From the NCBI RefSeq assembly GCF_040954835.1, contig NC_090696.1, positions 59,860,222 through 59,924,221 on the forward strand: a stretch of 64,000 nt of DNA, read 5' to 3'. Shown piece after piece: positions 12,601-22,404 of this stretch. The notes under the pieces were generated by a model. It did no database searches, was not told the DNA's origin, and saw only the letters and a list, made by a program, of their open reading frames with translations. Position 1 is the first letter of the stretch. Every line of letters begins with the position of its first letter. Source of the DNA: Lepisosteus oculatus (Eukaryota > Chordata > Actinopteri > Semionotiformes > Lepisosteidae). The translations under genes and the position numbers were made by a program.

Positions 12601-15600
12601 TGGGCCTGTCCGTCTTTGCTGTCTTTGGCAGTCATGTTATTGGGTTTCCTGGTTCTGGAGGCCTGTGTACCCTCGTGATGGCGTTTCTGGCAGGCATGGG
12701 TTGGGCGGATTCCAAGGTCAGTGGGCCAGTTAGTGAAGTAGCAGCTTATCTTGGTTTCCCTGGGAGGTGTTCTTCCCGTTTAGGGTGCGTCTGACTTGAC
12801 CTCTGTGATTTAAACCCTTTATCCAATGCAGGAGTGTCTGAGCAGTGACATAACATTTATGGAAAACCTGGCTGTGCCACTATTGGCAGTGTCAGTGGAC
12901 ACCTTTGATGACAGTACCTTCTGGTGTGTGCTGTCATATGTTCCCCATGGTCTCATTGGTATATGGACCAAATTGTATTGTTCTATAATGCATAAATGTT
13001 GCAATACAATGGCATAAGTCTATAAAGGAAATCTGAAAATGTATTTTAAATTGCAGATTAAAACTGGTCATTTGCAACTTTCTTATACTGACTAGTTGAT
13101 GATGATGTTTCTTCTGAAGGAATAACTTTATTGTTTTGTATTTCATTTTGGCTGGTTTAGATATCAGTTTTTTAATTTATTTTTATATGAAATTGCTTGG
13201 TCATCTGCTGCATCTACAGTGGCTTTCATTTTTCCATTTAATCTCATTTGAGCAGGGTGCTGTGGAGAATGTTGTTGGAAGGGCCTGGGACATCTTCCAA
13301 CCACTTCTTTTTGGTCTAATTGGAGCAGAAATATCTGTGTCTTCCCTAAATCCGAATACAGTAGGTAAGATTTGTTTCCTGTTACGTACTTTTCTGCCAG
13401 AAAATGTGAATTATTAAGGCTTGATTCTCTTAGAAAATGAGAATATTTAAAGTTCAAGTACTGTATATAAAGAAGTGTTTGAATCCGAGCACAGTATTAT
13501 AATGAAGGAAGAATGTATTATCATAAACATTCTAGGCCATGGAAAATGTAAACAACCTGAAAGACTGTAGATTCACAGGCCAGGAAAAATCACAGAAAGA
13601 GACAAAAGAGAAATAGAAGATGACCAAAGAAATAAACATCTATGAAAACTAATTAAAAGGTAATGACAAAATGGATATAATAAGAATAGAACATCTGTTA
13701 GAGGAGGTCGTTTAGCCCATATAGCTCATTTGGTTTGGGGTAGGTAATTCATCTGAGGATCTGATCCAGCCATTTTCTGAAAGAAGCCAGAGTATCAGCT
13801 TTAACAGCTTGACATCATGGCTTGTTCCTGACTCACACAACCCTTTTGTGTAAAGAAGATCTTCCTGTTCTTAATTGTGCTTCTACTTGTGTAATCTGGT
13901 TCATGTTTCACTGTTGATCCTGAAGAAGTCAACTTTGTTACAATGTGAATACCTTTGAGGATGTAGCAAACTTGAATGAAGTCCTCTTTTAGTCTTTTCT
14001 GTTTGAGGCTAAGACTAAAATTTTTTTGACAGATTCAAAAGCAATTGAAGAGAGTCCATCTTGTCTTCCACTTTGAAGTCTAACTAGTCATCAGTGAAGT
14101 GAAACAAAGCTGTTACTATGGTTACAGTATGCAGGTCAGGCTATGTGACTTTTTAATTCTGTTTAGAGTGCTCTATCCAGCTGTTTAACTTGTTATTGTT
14201 AAGGCTCAGTATTATAAATAGGACTGGATGCCCAGGACATCTCAGGAGTGTTGTACTTCTTAAATATCCTTAAATATCCCCAGTGTATTTTCTTTGCTTG
14301 TGCCTCTAATTCACATCCACTGTCTTCTCAGGTCTTGGTGTGGCCACCTTGTCCATTGGTGTGGTAGTGCGTGTTCTGTTCACATTTATTATGGTGACGT
14401 TTGCTGGGTTTAACATCAAGGAGAAGGTGTTTGTTTCCCTAGCCTGGATGCCTAAAGCAACTGTTCAGGTATAAACCATTTAGTATATAAAGATTATCCT
14501 TTACTCATTAAAAAAATAATCAATGTCAAATTAATATGTTGTCTACTATTCATCTTAGTCTGATTAAAAAAATATGTATAAAGAATGAGCTAGATATGTT
14601 AATTATAATAAGGATGTGTTAGTGCAACACAAAGGTGGAGCTGACTTTAAGAGTAGTGTGTGGCTTTCCATGAGGGTCAATCTTCAGTGTTTCAATGCGG
14701 AAGCCAGTATGTGTTTGAAGCATGTTAAGCTCTGGAATACTATTAAGAATAAAATACAGAAATAAAAAGAATTGATCACCAAGAGTAGCAGCATGGAGGA
14801 ATGGTGGCCAGTATTGCTGCCTCTCCGTTCTGGGGCCTGGGGTGCTATCTGCGTAGAGTTTGCATGTTCTGTCTGTGTTTGCATGGGTTTCCTCCAGGTG
14901 TTCCAGTTCCCTTCCACAGCCCTCCCAAAGACATACTGGTAGGGTAATTGGCTTCTGGATAGACTGGCCCTGGTATAAGTGTTTGCCCTGCAATAGACTG
15001 GCATCCCATCCAAGGTGTTCCCTGAATTGTGCCTGCTGGTTGCTGAGATAGGCTCCAGCTCCCCCACAGCCCTGAATTGGATGAGGACACTATGGTGGCG
15101 CAGTGGTTAGCATTGATGCTTTACAACGCTGGGGCCCTGGGTTCAATTATTGGGGTACTATCTGTGTGGAGTTCCTAGGTTCTTCCCTTGTTCACATTGC
15201 TTTCCTCCACGTTTCCTCCCATTGTCAAAAGATGACATACCAGTATGTTAATTGGCTTCAGGAAAATTGGCTGTGGTCAGAGTGTGTATGTGTGTGACCT
15301 GTGCTGGGCTGACATCCTGCCTGTCCTGTCTTGTACCCTTTGCTTGCCCGGATAGTCCCTCTCTCCCCCTGTGACCCTGTACTAGATAAAGCAGTGCAGA
15401 AAATATTTGGATGCATGATCACCACCAAAAACTTTGGTTAGCAGTGGGCATTCAAAGGGGGGAAAGTAATCTGGTGCTATCGATGGCACCTAGTTCATGA
15501 TGCCTGACAGTGAATGCTGTTTGAATTGAGTACAGGAGTGAATAGAAATGTCATTTGTAAAAAGCACGTATGCAAAATGTCATGTCTGCAGGCTGCTATT

Positions 15601-17139
15601 GGTTCAGTTGCCCTGGACACTGCCAGAGCTAAACAGGATCCAGTGCTGGAGAAGTATGGAATGGATGTCCTCACTGTGGCCTTCCTGGCTATCCTGATCA
15701 CGGCACCGATAGGAGCGCTAGTCATCGGGCTGACTGGACCAAGGCTGCTGCAGAGTCCTAGGGCGGCTCCCAAAGAGAACGGGGAAGCAGGTGAAGCAGG
15801 TGAGGCTCCCTAGGGACAGGCGCTTTGTTTCCATCTGATACCAGCTCCAGATTTTGCATGTTTCTTTGAGGTTTCTGTTTACCGAAGCGTTCTGCTGGCA
15901 AGAACGACAGAGCAGAACTTCTGTGGAAGTTAAATTCTAGGTTAGCTCGCAGGGCCAAGTAATGCTTTGTAAGTATTTGTAATCTTATCATTTAAGTGAA
16001 TTGTATTCTAATTCCTTGTTTTTAATTGTGCTACTTTTGATATCTCTTTTTCTTGTTAGCTTTTTTTTCCCCTTCTTATGGTAAAGCACTTTTGGTAGCT
16101 ACTTTTAAAGGTGCCATATAAAATAAAATATTATTATTTTTAAATTTTGCAGTTCTGTTTTCCAGATAATACACAAGTTCCTAGATATTTTTTATCAATT
16201 ATTTCATTTGTTCTTGGACTATGTGGCTAAAGTAACACAAGCCCATAGACCGGATAGTACCGGATACCGGAGGCTGAATTAAGTTATTGGAATAATGAAA
16301 CGGAAACAGGCTAAAGAACAATGTCACCTGTCTGTTATGTTCCAGTGAGAAACTGGGTCGATCAAGACATGCGCACAAGTCACTAATATTGTTTCCTAAC
16401 TGAAAGATTGCTATGGGGTTCATTAGCAGACCAGTTCTGCTCAAAATAAACTAACAGAATCATCACATGATCAGAAATAAATACTGAACATTTAAAGGCT
16501 GACATATCAGTTTCCAGGCAATGAAACTCTTAGGGCTTAATACTATATTCTTACACAATTAAATTCCTAAAATAATTTTTAAGATATATCAGGGTATATT
16601 ATTATTTAAGGTGTTGTCAGCCAGATGTTATGTTAGTACATAGTGTGGAAGAAACACACAGGAAAATGGATATATATACATCTACTAGTCATAAAGAGGA
16701 TTGTGTACAGGTAGTTCTCCAGTTGACACCAGATGTTCATGAGCATGGCTTTAGAAGCCATCTTTTTTCCATGGAAACTGAGATTCAATGTGTGTTACAT
16801 ATATATATGTATATAATATATATATTTATTTCTCATGGCCACTCCAGCACAATAAACTCTTCTGTATTATGATGGAGTACTGATGCAGGGAATGGACTTC
16901 ACTGGGGCCTAACTAGTTAGTTACAGTACAGTGATGAAACCACCAACAATAACACAGCTCCCATACTGTACTCTACATTTCTTTCTGTCGGTACTAATGT
17001 GTACAGTCAAGTACAGTTCTTGACACATGTTTTCCAAGGCATTAACAATGAAATAATTTGCATTGTTTTTAAAATTTTAGGTAAATCAAAAGAGGAAGAT
17101 GAACCACAACAGTCTGTGGCATACGAGAGCAGATTTTGA
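453..17139 (+). CDS. slc9b2: Sodium/proton antiporter NHA2 (SLC9B2), 3' part of gene, ten exons
   Basis: This is a membrane cation/proton antiporter of the CPA2/NhaA-like SLC9B family, which exchanges Na+ or Li+ for H+ at plasma and organelle membranes. Coding exons are 453-623, 2908-3050, 7000-7127, 8288-8463, 10912-11018, 12567-12716, 13256-13364, 14332-14468, 15592-15799 and 17081-17139. All have AG/GT borders, and every intron phase agrees, giving 461 codons after the first split codon, then TGA. The family signature GSFDDILAITGF is in exon 4; its paired aspartates (codons 8406-8411) are the ion-binding residues known in human NHA2. Other conserved blocks are ECLPGGNLFGI, RAGLGLD, FPGSGGLCTLVMAFLAGMGW, WDIFQPLLFGLIGAE and PKATVQAAIGSVALDTAR. 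Human SLC9B2 is about 537 residues, so the N-terminal cytoplasmic tail and first membrane segment are missing because the window starts inside the gene. Mammals also have SLC9B1; I chose SLC9B2 from overall similarity recalled from memory. The family call is very secure, the paralogue name a little less so. Confidence 0.95.
624..2907 (+). other. slc9b2 intron A
   Basis: The intron is AT-rich and holds one forward SINE copy at 1565-1850. No other gene or exon was seen. Confidence 0.8.
1565..1850 (+). repeat. tRNA-derived SINE, family 1
   Basis: The 5' part carries the box B-like GGGTTCAATTCC within the shared block GCTGGGGCCCTGGGTTCAAT. A body with CTTACTGGTAGGGTAATTG and CATCCCATCCAGGGTGTA follows. 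The same modules recur about eleven times across the window on both strands, which shows a dispersed SINE. Confidence 0.88.
2908..3050 (+). CDS. slc9b2: slc9b2 exon B
   Basis: The acceptor is TTTTCAG at 2901-2907. The donor is GTACAG, weaker than consensus. The exon encodes GMLLAGFLLRNVPVV, the WSSSLRNIALAIIL membrane helix and the conserved RAGLGLD motif. It ends in phase 0. Confidence 0.94.
4383..5110 (+). pseudogene. Dead Tc1/mariner-like transposase
   Basis: Reading from the ATG at 4383 gives MPQLMSTERNQAIGMMVLQ, close to the usual start of the helix-turn-helix region in Tc1/mariner-type fish transposases. Degraded pieces follow in shifting frames, including a DRTISGCL-like stretch near 4624-4645 and a PSINPFE-like stretch near 5045-5065 where such proteins have the SPDLNPIE motif before the last acidic catalytic residue. 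Stops and frameshifts are numerous, so it cannot encode an active enzyme. The ends were not located. Confidence 0.5.
6608..6942 (-). repeat. SINE, family 1, reversed, next to exon C
   Basis: On the minus strand it reads the common block with GGAGCCCCGGGTTC at its head and GTGTACCCCGTCTTGTGCCC further in, as in the other copies. Its head lies about 60 bases before the splice acceptor at 6998-6999. Confidence 0.85.
7000..7127 (+). CDS. slc9b2: slc9b2 exon C
   Basis: The acceptor is CTTTTTCAG at 6991-6999 and the donor GTAAGA at 7128. The exon encodes LRLAMGPCTIEAC and LPWIWGFILG, both strongly conserved in NHA2. A reversed SINE ends about 60 bases before the exon. Confidence 0.94.
7128..8287 (+). 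other. slc9b2 intron C
   Basis: No gene or clear repeat was recognised. The 7250-7560 stretch looks like degenerate repeat DNA, but I cannot name a family. Confidence 0.6.
8288..8463 (+). CDS. slc9b2: slc9b2 exon D, carrying the Asp-Asp ion-binding site
   Basis: The acceptor AG is at 8286-8287 and the donor GTAAGG at 8464. The exon encodes FVLGAVSPAVVVPSMLLLQ and the GSFDDILAITGF core. The two adjacent aspartates at 8406-8411 correspond to the ion-coordinating pair of human NHA2 (D278/D279) and are intact. Confidence 0.95.
9095..9190 (+). repeat. Fragment of large dispersed repeat, family 3
   Basis: The stretch GGGACCTCGATTTAACATCT, then CAAGGACAGCGCCCC and CAGTGTCCCCAGTCACC, parallels 40440-40510 of a longer copy. 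Only this middle part is present. Confidence 0.55.
9775..9870 (+). repeat. SINE family 1 fragment
   Basis: It contains TCCTACAGTCCAAAAACTTA, CTGGTAGGATAATTAGCTTC and GGCCCTTGTGTGAGTGTGTC, the body of the SINE without its head or tail. Confidence 0.6.
10110..10375 (-). repeat. SINE-like element, reversed
   Basis: It contains the block GACAATTTAGAGATGCCAGT followed by TAACCTAGTCAACGTGTCTT and GGAAGGTGTCAGGAAAGC, a motif series common in vertebrate and fish tRNA SINEs. On the minus strand the head is near 10375 with GTGCCTCATAGCTTCTAGGG. Confidence 0.6.
10912..11018 (+). CDS. slc9b2: slc9b2 exon E
   Basis: The acceptor is TTCTTGTGCAG ending at 10911 and the donor GTAAAC at 11019. The exon encodes STIYNVFRGIMEVAGG, a glycine-rich membrane helix, then FFIRFFPSKDQ. 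The phase continues from exon D through a split glycine codon. Confidence 0.93.
11019..12566 (+). other. slc9b2 intron E
   Basis: No gene is supported. Several short open frames at 11070-11650 on both strands lack homology and splice context. The end of the intron (12427-12553) belongs to a short sequence that recurs in intron G. Confidence 0.6.
12427..12553 (+). repeat. Short repeat before exon F
   Basis: Shared words with 14040-14166 in the same order include GAGTCCATCTCGTCTTCCA, TTGAAGTC, AACAAAGCT and TTTAATTCTGTTT. Divergence is moderate, so the copies are not recent. Confidence 0.65.
12567..12716 (+). CDS. slc9b2: slc9b2 exon F
   Basis: The acceptor is a long pyrimidine tract ending in TTTTAG at 12566; the donor is GTCAGT. 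The 50 codons encode KRSFLLLGLSVFAVFGSHV and the FPGSGGLCTLVMAFLAGMGW block. The tract just upstream belongs to a short sequence that recurs before exon H. Confidence 0.94.
13256..13364 (+). CDS. slc9b2: slc9b2 exon G
   Basis: The acceptor GAGCAG ends at 13255 and the donor GTAAGA starts at 13365. The exon encodes AWDIFQPLLFGLIGAEISV. The linker between exons F and G has the same length as in the human protein as I recall it, so no exon appears to be missing between them. Confidence 0.94.
13690..13980 (+). repeat. Dispersed repeat (family 4)
   Basis: It contains GAGGAGGTCGTTTAGCCCAT, GATCCAGCCATTTTCTGAAA and GCCAGAGTATCAGCTTTAAC. A related copy is at 52430-52640. It resembles an ancient repeat common in non-teleost fish genomes; its class is unknown to me. 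Confidence 0.6.
14040..14166 (+). repeat. Short repeat before exon H
   Basis: It is the second copy of the segment at 12427-12553 and ends in the same TTTAATTCTGTTT word. It lies about 165 bases before the exon, unlike the first copy, which reaches the exon's own acceptor tract. Confidence 0.65.
14332..14468 (+). CDS. slc9b2: slc9b2 exon H
   Basis: The acceptor CTTCTCAG ends at 14331 and the donor GTATAA starts at 14469. The exon encodes two membrane segments, FAGFNIKEKVF and the conserved WMPKATVQ motif. Confidence 0.94.
14783..15090 (+). repeat. SINE family 1, first of a head-to-tail pair
   Basis: It contains the TTCTGGGGCCTGGGGTGCTA block, ACATACTGGTAGGGTAATTG and ACTGGCATCCCATCCAAGGT. 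It is followed directly by a second copy in the same orientation. Confidence 0.85.
15091..15400 (+). repeat. SINE family 1, second of the pair
   Basis: It opens with GGTGGCGCAGTGGTTAGCAT and GCTGGGGCCCTGGGTTCAAT, and ends near TGTGACCCTGTACTAGATAA. It differs in detail from its neighbour, so it is probably a separate insertion and not a duplication. Confidence 0.85.
15592..15799 (+). CDS. slc9b2: slc9b2 exon I, with two possible donors
   Basis: The acceptor CTGCAG ends at 15591. The exon encodes AAIGSVALDTAR, GMDVLTVAFLAILITAPIGA and the last membrane helix, then a charged tail. A duplicated GCAGGTGA gives two donors nine bases apart, after 15790 and after 15799. Both keep the frame, and the second (GTGAGG) fits the consensus better. 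Reading on into the intron reaches a stop at 15811-15813, so intron retention would give a slightly shorter tail. Confidence 0.92.
15800..17080 (+). other. slc9b2 last intron
   Basis: AT-rich sequence with an AT-dinucleotide tract near 16798-16830. Nothing coding is supported. Confidence 0.6.
17081..17139 (+). CDS. slc9b2: slc9b2 last coding exon
   Basis: The acceptor AAAATTTTAG ends at 17080. The phase-compatible reading gives the acidic tail KSKEEDEPQQSVAYESRF and stops at TGA, 17137-17139. The tail is poorly conserved in the family, so the evidence is the splice site, the frame and the 3' UTR that follows. Confidence 0.82.
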
Positions 17140-18905
17140 AGCCAGGAGGTTCACTAATGAAGTAAAGAAGCTGGATACTGTCAAGAGACTGTTAAAATCT
17201 GTGAATTGAAGTAAGAGTTGCACCACTTGCCATCCAGCCAATTGGAAATGGAAATACAGCTTTTATTTTCATGCAAAAATTATTAATGCTTGAATTTTTT
17301 TGGCATTGAATGTGATTCAGAGTTGCATCTCTGTCGTCTGACATTTTGTTTCTAAAATCATTTGTGCAACAGCTTAGTTTAGTGAATTCTTATAGTAACT
17401 GCGGTTGAGTTTACATCTTTAAGTGGGCACAATTTGTAGATGAAATTCGGTGAGATACTGTAGATTTTGAGAATTACTGCATCATGCTTAGTCACTTCAG
17501 TGAAGTGACAATTCCAGTAAGTGTCTTTTCAAGTGAAATTATATTGTCTTCAAACAGGCTACAGCCCTCCCACATATAAAATCAACAAGTGTGATTTTAA
17601 TATTTATCTAGAAATGATTTCAGTCAAACACAAGCAACGTTAAAAAGACATGAAAAATGTTTGTTTCCATCTCGGGTTTCTCCAGAGATGTATGATCATA
17701 CTTACAGTTATCAGTGCAGTGACTCTCAGATGTGACATTTAAATAGCAATGGGACATCAAGATGTCTCATTTTTACTGAATCTTTCCAAAAAATGACAAC
17801 AAACTGAATATAATGTTTTTTGTCTCAGGAAGCAATAAATTGGTATTACACACTTAACATTTAATTATAATATGTAACTGCATGGATGTGCATCATTCTA
17901 TTTTTCATGTCCTAATTGTACATTATGAATACAGTTGTAAAACATTTATGTTAAAACAAAATAATATATTTAGTAATAACAGATAGCAACTTTGAGGGTT
18001 CTATTCTAAAATTAATTTTGCGTGTAAAATGAAAATGTCACAAGATTACACTGTTGGTATGCTATATGACAAAAAAGGCCCGCAAAAAACAGCTATTATA
18101 AGCATATTACCTAAAGAAGTCATTAAGACTTAATGTTTCTCAAAGGCTGTAGAAAACGACATTGTAGCAGTTTTTAAGGGGATCACAGACTAAAAAAAAT
18201 TGTGATCAATAAAAAAATAAAAGGAGTTGATACTTGGTTGAGTTTATAACAGAAGTTCAGGGGGAAGGTTAGATCCTAATCGAATATACTTCTGCTCGCC
18301 TACATATATGTTTCACACCCAGGTCTTCCGTTTGCATATCTCTGTCACATCCCCCCAGCACCCAAACTACACCCTTGCAGCAGCTCCTTAGCTCATTCCT
18401 CGCAATAGTGAGGGGGGTTTGGGAAGTCTATTCTCATAGCTGTCACACTAAATACTCACAATATGTTCCGTCCCTCTATCTCATTCATTAGGATCTAACC
18501 AAACTACAACTACTGAGGTTTTCTTAGAAAATATAAAACAGATCATAATTTGAATTGCTCTACATGAAGATCTGATCTTTCAAGATTTCCCTTCTATGTT
18601 TAACTTGCAGGAAAAAGTATTATTTAAAATACATATAATAAGAAAATGAGTTTCTCTTTTGGAATAAATGTAAAAAGTGGTCAACTATACTGCAAACTGC
18701 CATATTACAACCACAAGATTGAGTGATTTATTTCAGGGTCTTTGCTTATGAACAGGATAATATGTTTGCAATAGTCCAGTAATAAAACAGATTTGTGTGT
18801 ATATGTCTAAATAATGTACTTGCTGTATTATTGAAAGTTACATTTGTATATATTTTTGTACTTGGAATTTTAATCTATTTCAATAAACTATTTCTCCCAT
18901 CATTA
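17140..18905 (+). other. slc9b2: slc9b2 3' UTR and probable poly(A) site
   Basis: AT-rich sequence without credible coding follows the stop codon. AATAAA motifs occur around 17833, 18210 and 18882. The one at 18882-18887 follows a TGTATATATTTTTGTA stretch typical of 3' UTRs and is the most likely main signal. A small element with inverted ends sits inside at 18267-18500. The transcript end is inferred. Confidence 0.55.
18267..18500. mobile_element. Possible 234-bp MITE with perfect 14-bp inverted ends
   Basis: GGTTAGATCCTAAT at 18267-18280 is the exact reverse complement of 18487-18500. The similarity continues inward a few bases with one indel. There is no open frame inside. No clear target-site duplication was found at the borders. 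It lies in the slc9b2 3' UTR. Confidence 0.5.
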
Positions 18906-20635
18906 TAATTATTTTCTAGCTACATATACAGTACCTTTGACATATGACAGCATAGAAACATTTGACTCTTGACTTTACTTTCCCAAATTAATCTAACATT
19001 ATTATTTTAGAAGCTCTGAGCATTTCAAATGGCATTTATTTGTTTTGTACACTCCAGCATTTTACTTACTGGAGTTCATACCTGTGAAATGCATTTTCCA
19101 CTTATCTGTCCATTTTCTAACCACTTAATCCAGTTTAGGTTTGTTGGGTAGACAGAGCCTGTTCAAGCAGACAATTATGATATAACATGATGTGGAGACC
19201 TTGTAAATATCCGAAACATGTGTTGAAATCCAAAGAAAAAGAAAACCATTTGGGTGTTTAGTAATATAGATGCATGTTTCCTGATTAAACACATGGCATA
19301 CTGAACCAGAGAAATGTGCTCATGGTTGTTCAGTAGTTCAGTTAATTGTTACCTGTTTTAATTATTGACTCTCCTTTTTAGTTTGAATATGTTTGAATAT
19401 GTTCATTAGAGCTCAAAGAGCAGATAATTACAGGTGGTTTGAAGTCTTTCAACTTAATCAACTTTTTACTTTAAATATTTTGTAAATCATTCTTGTATGA
19501 AAAATATATAGCCTCTATATGACCTATCTTTAGTATAATTGTTTTCTGAATGGAATGTTGTTTAATGCTGTGTTTTAGTTGGGATATGCATAAGGTTCAG
19601 AGCTTTAAATATAAATAAAGGTGAATTTTTAAAATAATTGATCACTGTTTTGTAATTCAATTCAAGTTAATTCAACCATTTACTTTCCACATTTGTGGTG
19701 TTTCACACTTAAAGCATTTTGCAAGCTTAAGTTTGACTTCAACGGGAGGGGATATTTATGTTAGGCACAAAGTTTGGATTTTTTCTCTATGTAAATGATT
19801 TGATTACACAGGATTGTAAACTGCTTATTTTCCTAAACATGATACAGTTCCTAAATATAATCATTATCAGAAACGGATTCAAAAGGTGTTTTTGTATGTA
19901 ACAAAGTGTGATGCAATGGAAAACATGAAAAGTGAAAAAGACATACTTTATCATGTCTGCAGTAATCATGTAGCATCTACCACGATGCTTGATGTAGCCT
20001 GAAAGTAATATTCATGAGGTGTCTGGACCTGAAAATTACATAGCCTACAAGCCTCACTAAAATAATTCACTACTGCTTCTGCTACACTCTGCGCATTCCT
20101 GTAAAAAAACCAGATGTACACAGTTCATACATGGTACATACAGTAGTACCATGGTTATAGCTCTCCTATAATTCCTGGCAGAGTTACACACAATTAATGC
20201 AAACTTGTCTTGGAAACATTAACATGACGACGGTTACATCCTGACACTCTGTTTTCAAAAGCATATCTTCACAGTCATATTTTGAATATTTATACATCAA
20301 AATGAAAATACATGTAAATGCATGTACATTTGACAAAATTTGATATCCTGATAACTTCTGGCTGGGAATAAAATACCCAAATAAACAAACAGAACTTGAA
20401 TGGAGGTTTGTTCTTACACCTCCTGAACAAACACGTTTGAGGCAATGTAAAGAGGAACCAAACAATAGGATGCAAAATTATCAGTAACATCAAAACAATG
20501 GCACATTCAGGCAGTATTATGAATAAGGTGTTGTTGGTGATCGTCTTTTAAATGGACACATTCTGGTACAAGAATGAGTTCAATTAGAAGTCACCGTGAC
20601 GTTCTTTACTATTCTTATTTAGTTAGCCCTGTAAG

Positions 20636-20868
20636 TGGGCAGCACTGTGGCACAATGAATATCATCCCTGCCTTGCAGGGATGGGGCCCTGGGTTCAATT
20701 CCTGGAGTGTCTTTGTGTGGAGTTTGTATGTGTTCTCTGTGTTTCCTCCTATCAGCACTCACTGAGTGAGTGTAAGTGTCCTTGTTGTACCCCACCTTGT
20801 GTCTGTTGCTTGCCAGAATAAGCTCGGGATCCCCCAATACCATGAATTGGTTAGAAAATGAATGGATG
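20636..20868 (+). repeat. SINE family 1
   Basis: GGGCAGCACTGTGGCACAAT is followed by GGATGGGGCCCTGGGTTCAA and, near the end, GAATTGGTTAGAAAATGAAT. The centre is shortened relative to other copies. Confidence 0.82.
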
Positions 20869-21837
20869 GTAAGTTCATGTAAAAATCAGGCACATATAAA
20901 AACTGTACACAGGCAGTGTGAAAATAGAGCAGTTGTGTTATGTAATTATGTAAAGGTTTGAGCCTCCTCTTCCTGTGGCTAGGGGTGCTGTCCCTTTACC
21001 AAGTGGGTTAAGCCAAATACATCCTACCTATGCAAACATTCACACAGTAAAGCATCCGATTCTTGGATGTTGTTGTCCCTCAGGAAATGTAGTTCTCTTA
21101 GTTTCCAGAAGGGCCGGGAGAGGGCTGTGTGTGAGGTTTTGCGAAATGAGACAATGTGTACATGAGGCCAAGGCCCAGTGTGAGAGTTGTACGCAAAGGT
21201 AGCAGAAAAAGAAGGTGGCAGAGGCATCAATAACTTTGCTGTCAATATATAAAACAGATTTCTCATTTTAAAATAAGGATCATAAAGGGATATACTGAAT
21301 ATGTACTGTGCAGTTGGAGGTGGCACTTTTTAATGTACGGCAGGGCTCTGTATTTGCTGTATGTAGTTTAAACACCCTTCAAAGCTTTTTTGAGAACCTA
21401 TGAATCTTTATCCTCATTGTAATGGCCCTTATGCATTGGTAGCTGGAAAAAATAACTGGTAAGACTTCAGCTTGTAGCAGTGAAGGCCCTGACAATGATA
21501 GATCTGACTGGAGAGCTGGTTTTAAGGTTTCACTACTGAACCTTTACATCCCCTCACTAGCTGCTCAGCATTTAGAAGACTCATCTCTAAAACAAGGGAA
21601 TGAGCTGCAGAAGTGGTGGAAACAAATGATCTGTCTCACAGTTTGTTGTCACTGGGAATGTTTTAAATGTTCTGAAAAATGTCAATTCTGCAGTATGTCT
21701 CTTGTCAATTGTGAAATTATGTAATATTGTAATTATCAATATTTCCTAACATTCCTGTTTTATTGTTGTATGGCTGGTAAAGTGACTTCTATTTGTTTTC
21801 CACAGACTTTGCTTTAGAAATGAACTGTTTGATTTCA

Positions 21838-22080
21838 ATAATAATTCCTTACAGTTATATAGCACTCTTATGGACACTCCACACCACTTTACAGGTAATG
21901 GGGGCGCCCCTTGACCACCACCAATGTGCAGCCCCACCTGGATGATGCAACGGCAGCCATAGTCTGGTAATTCAGAGATAGGGATTATTAGGAGGCCATG
22001 AGGCTCACTCCTGCTTAGCTGCAGTGCATTGACAGTTGTGAGTTGCAGGGTGATAAGGCTGCTGGCAATTTTTTATTAGA
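21838..22080 (+). repeat. Family 3 large repeat, internally shortened
   Basis: It begins AATAATTCCTTACAGTTATA, then CTTTACAGGTAATGGGGGCG, and ends TTGACAGTTGTGAGTTGCAG, GGTGATAAGGCTGCTGGC. The middle of the longer copies (37393-37925) is absent. Confidence 0.7.
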
Positions 22081-22404
22081 AGTGGTTGATGAAGTGAGCA
22101 ATTCCCTCAGTCCGTCTGAGCTGAGCAGCCCTTCAGAGATCCCCTTCCCCTTTCTTTCAGAATGCTACAGTTTGTGCCAAATGTACTGACTGTTATTAGG
22201 CTAAGAAGATTAACTGAGGAAACTACATAATCTGTGTTTATGCTTTCACATTTTTCACATCTTTTCTTTTTCAATTCATGAAATTCTGGTCATTTACTTT
22301 TGCTATGCAGTCCTCAGTTTTAGAAAATGGTAAATTTATCATATTTAAAATTCAGCACACAAATGATCAAAATTAAAATGGAAAAAAAACTTGATGTAAA
22401 CACT

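Larger units (their letters stand above)
13365..14331 (+). other. slc9b2 intron G
   Basis: The intron holds a dispersed repeat at 13690-13980 and a segment at 14040-14166 related to 12427-12553. No exon was seen. Confidence 0.65.
18906..22400. other. Convergent intergenic region, slc9b2 to cisd2
   Basis: No gene is supported. It holds one forward SINE (20636-20868) and a truncated large repeat (21838-22080). Short open frames at 20184-20493 and 20975-21326 look incidental. Confidence 0.6.

Noticed and set aside
12831..12950. Candidate extra slc9b2 exon after an AATGCAG acceptor
   Set aside because: Exons F and G already join in frame with the same linker length as the human protein, and the stretch matches nothing in the family.
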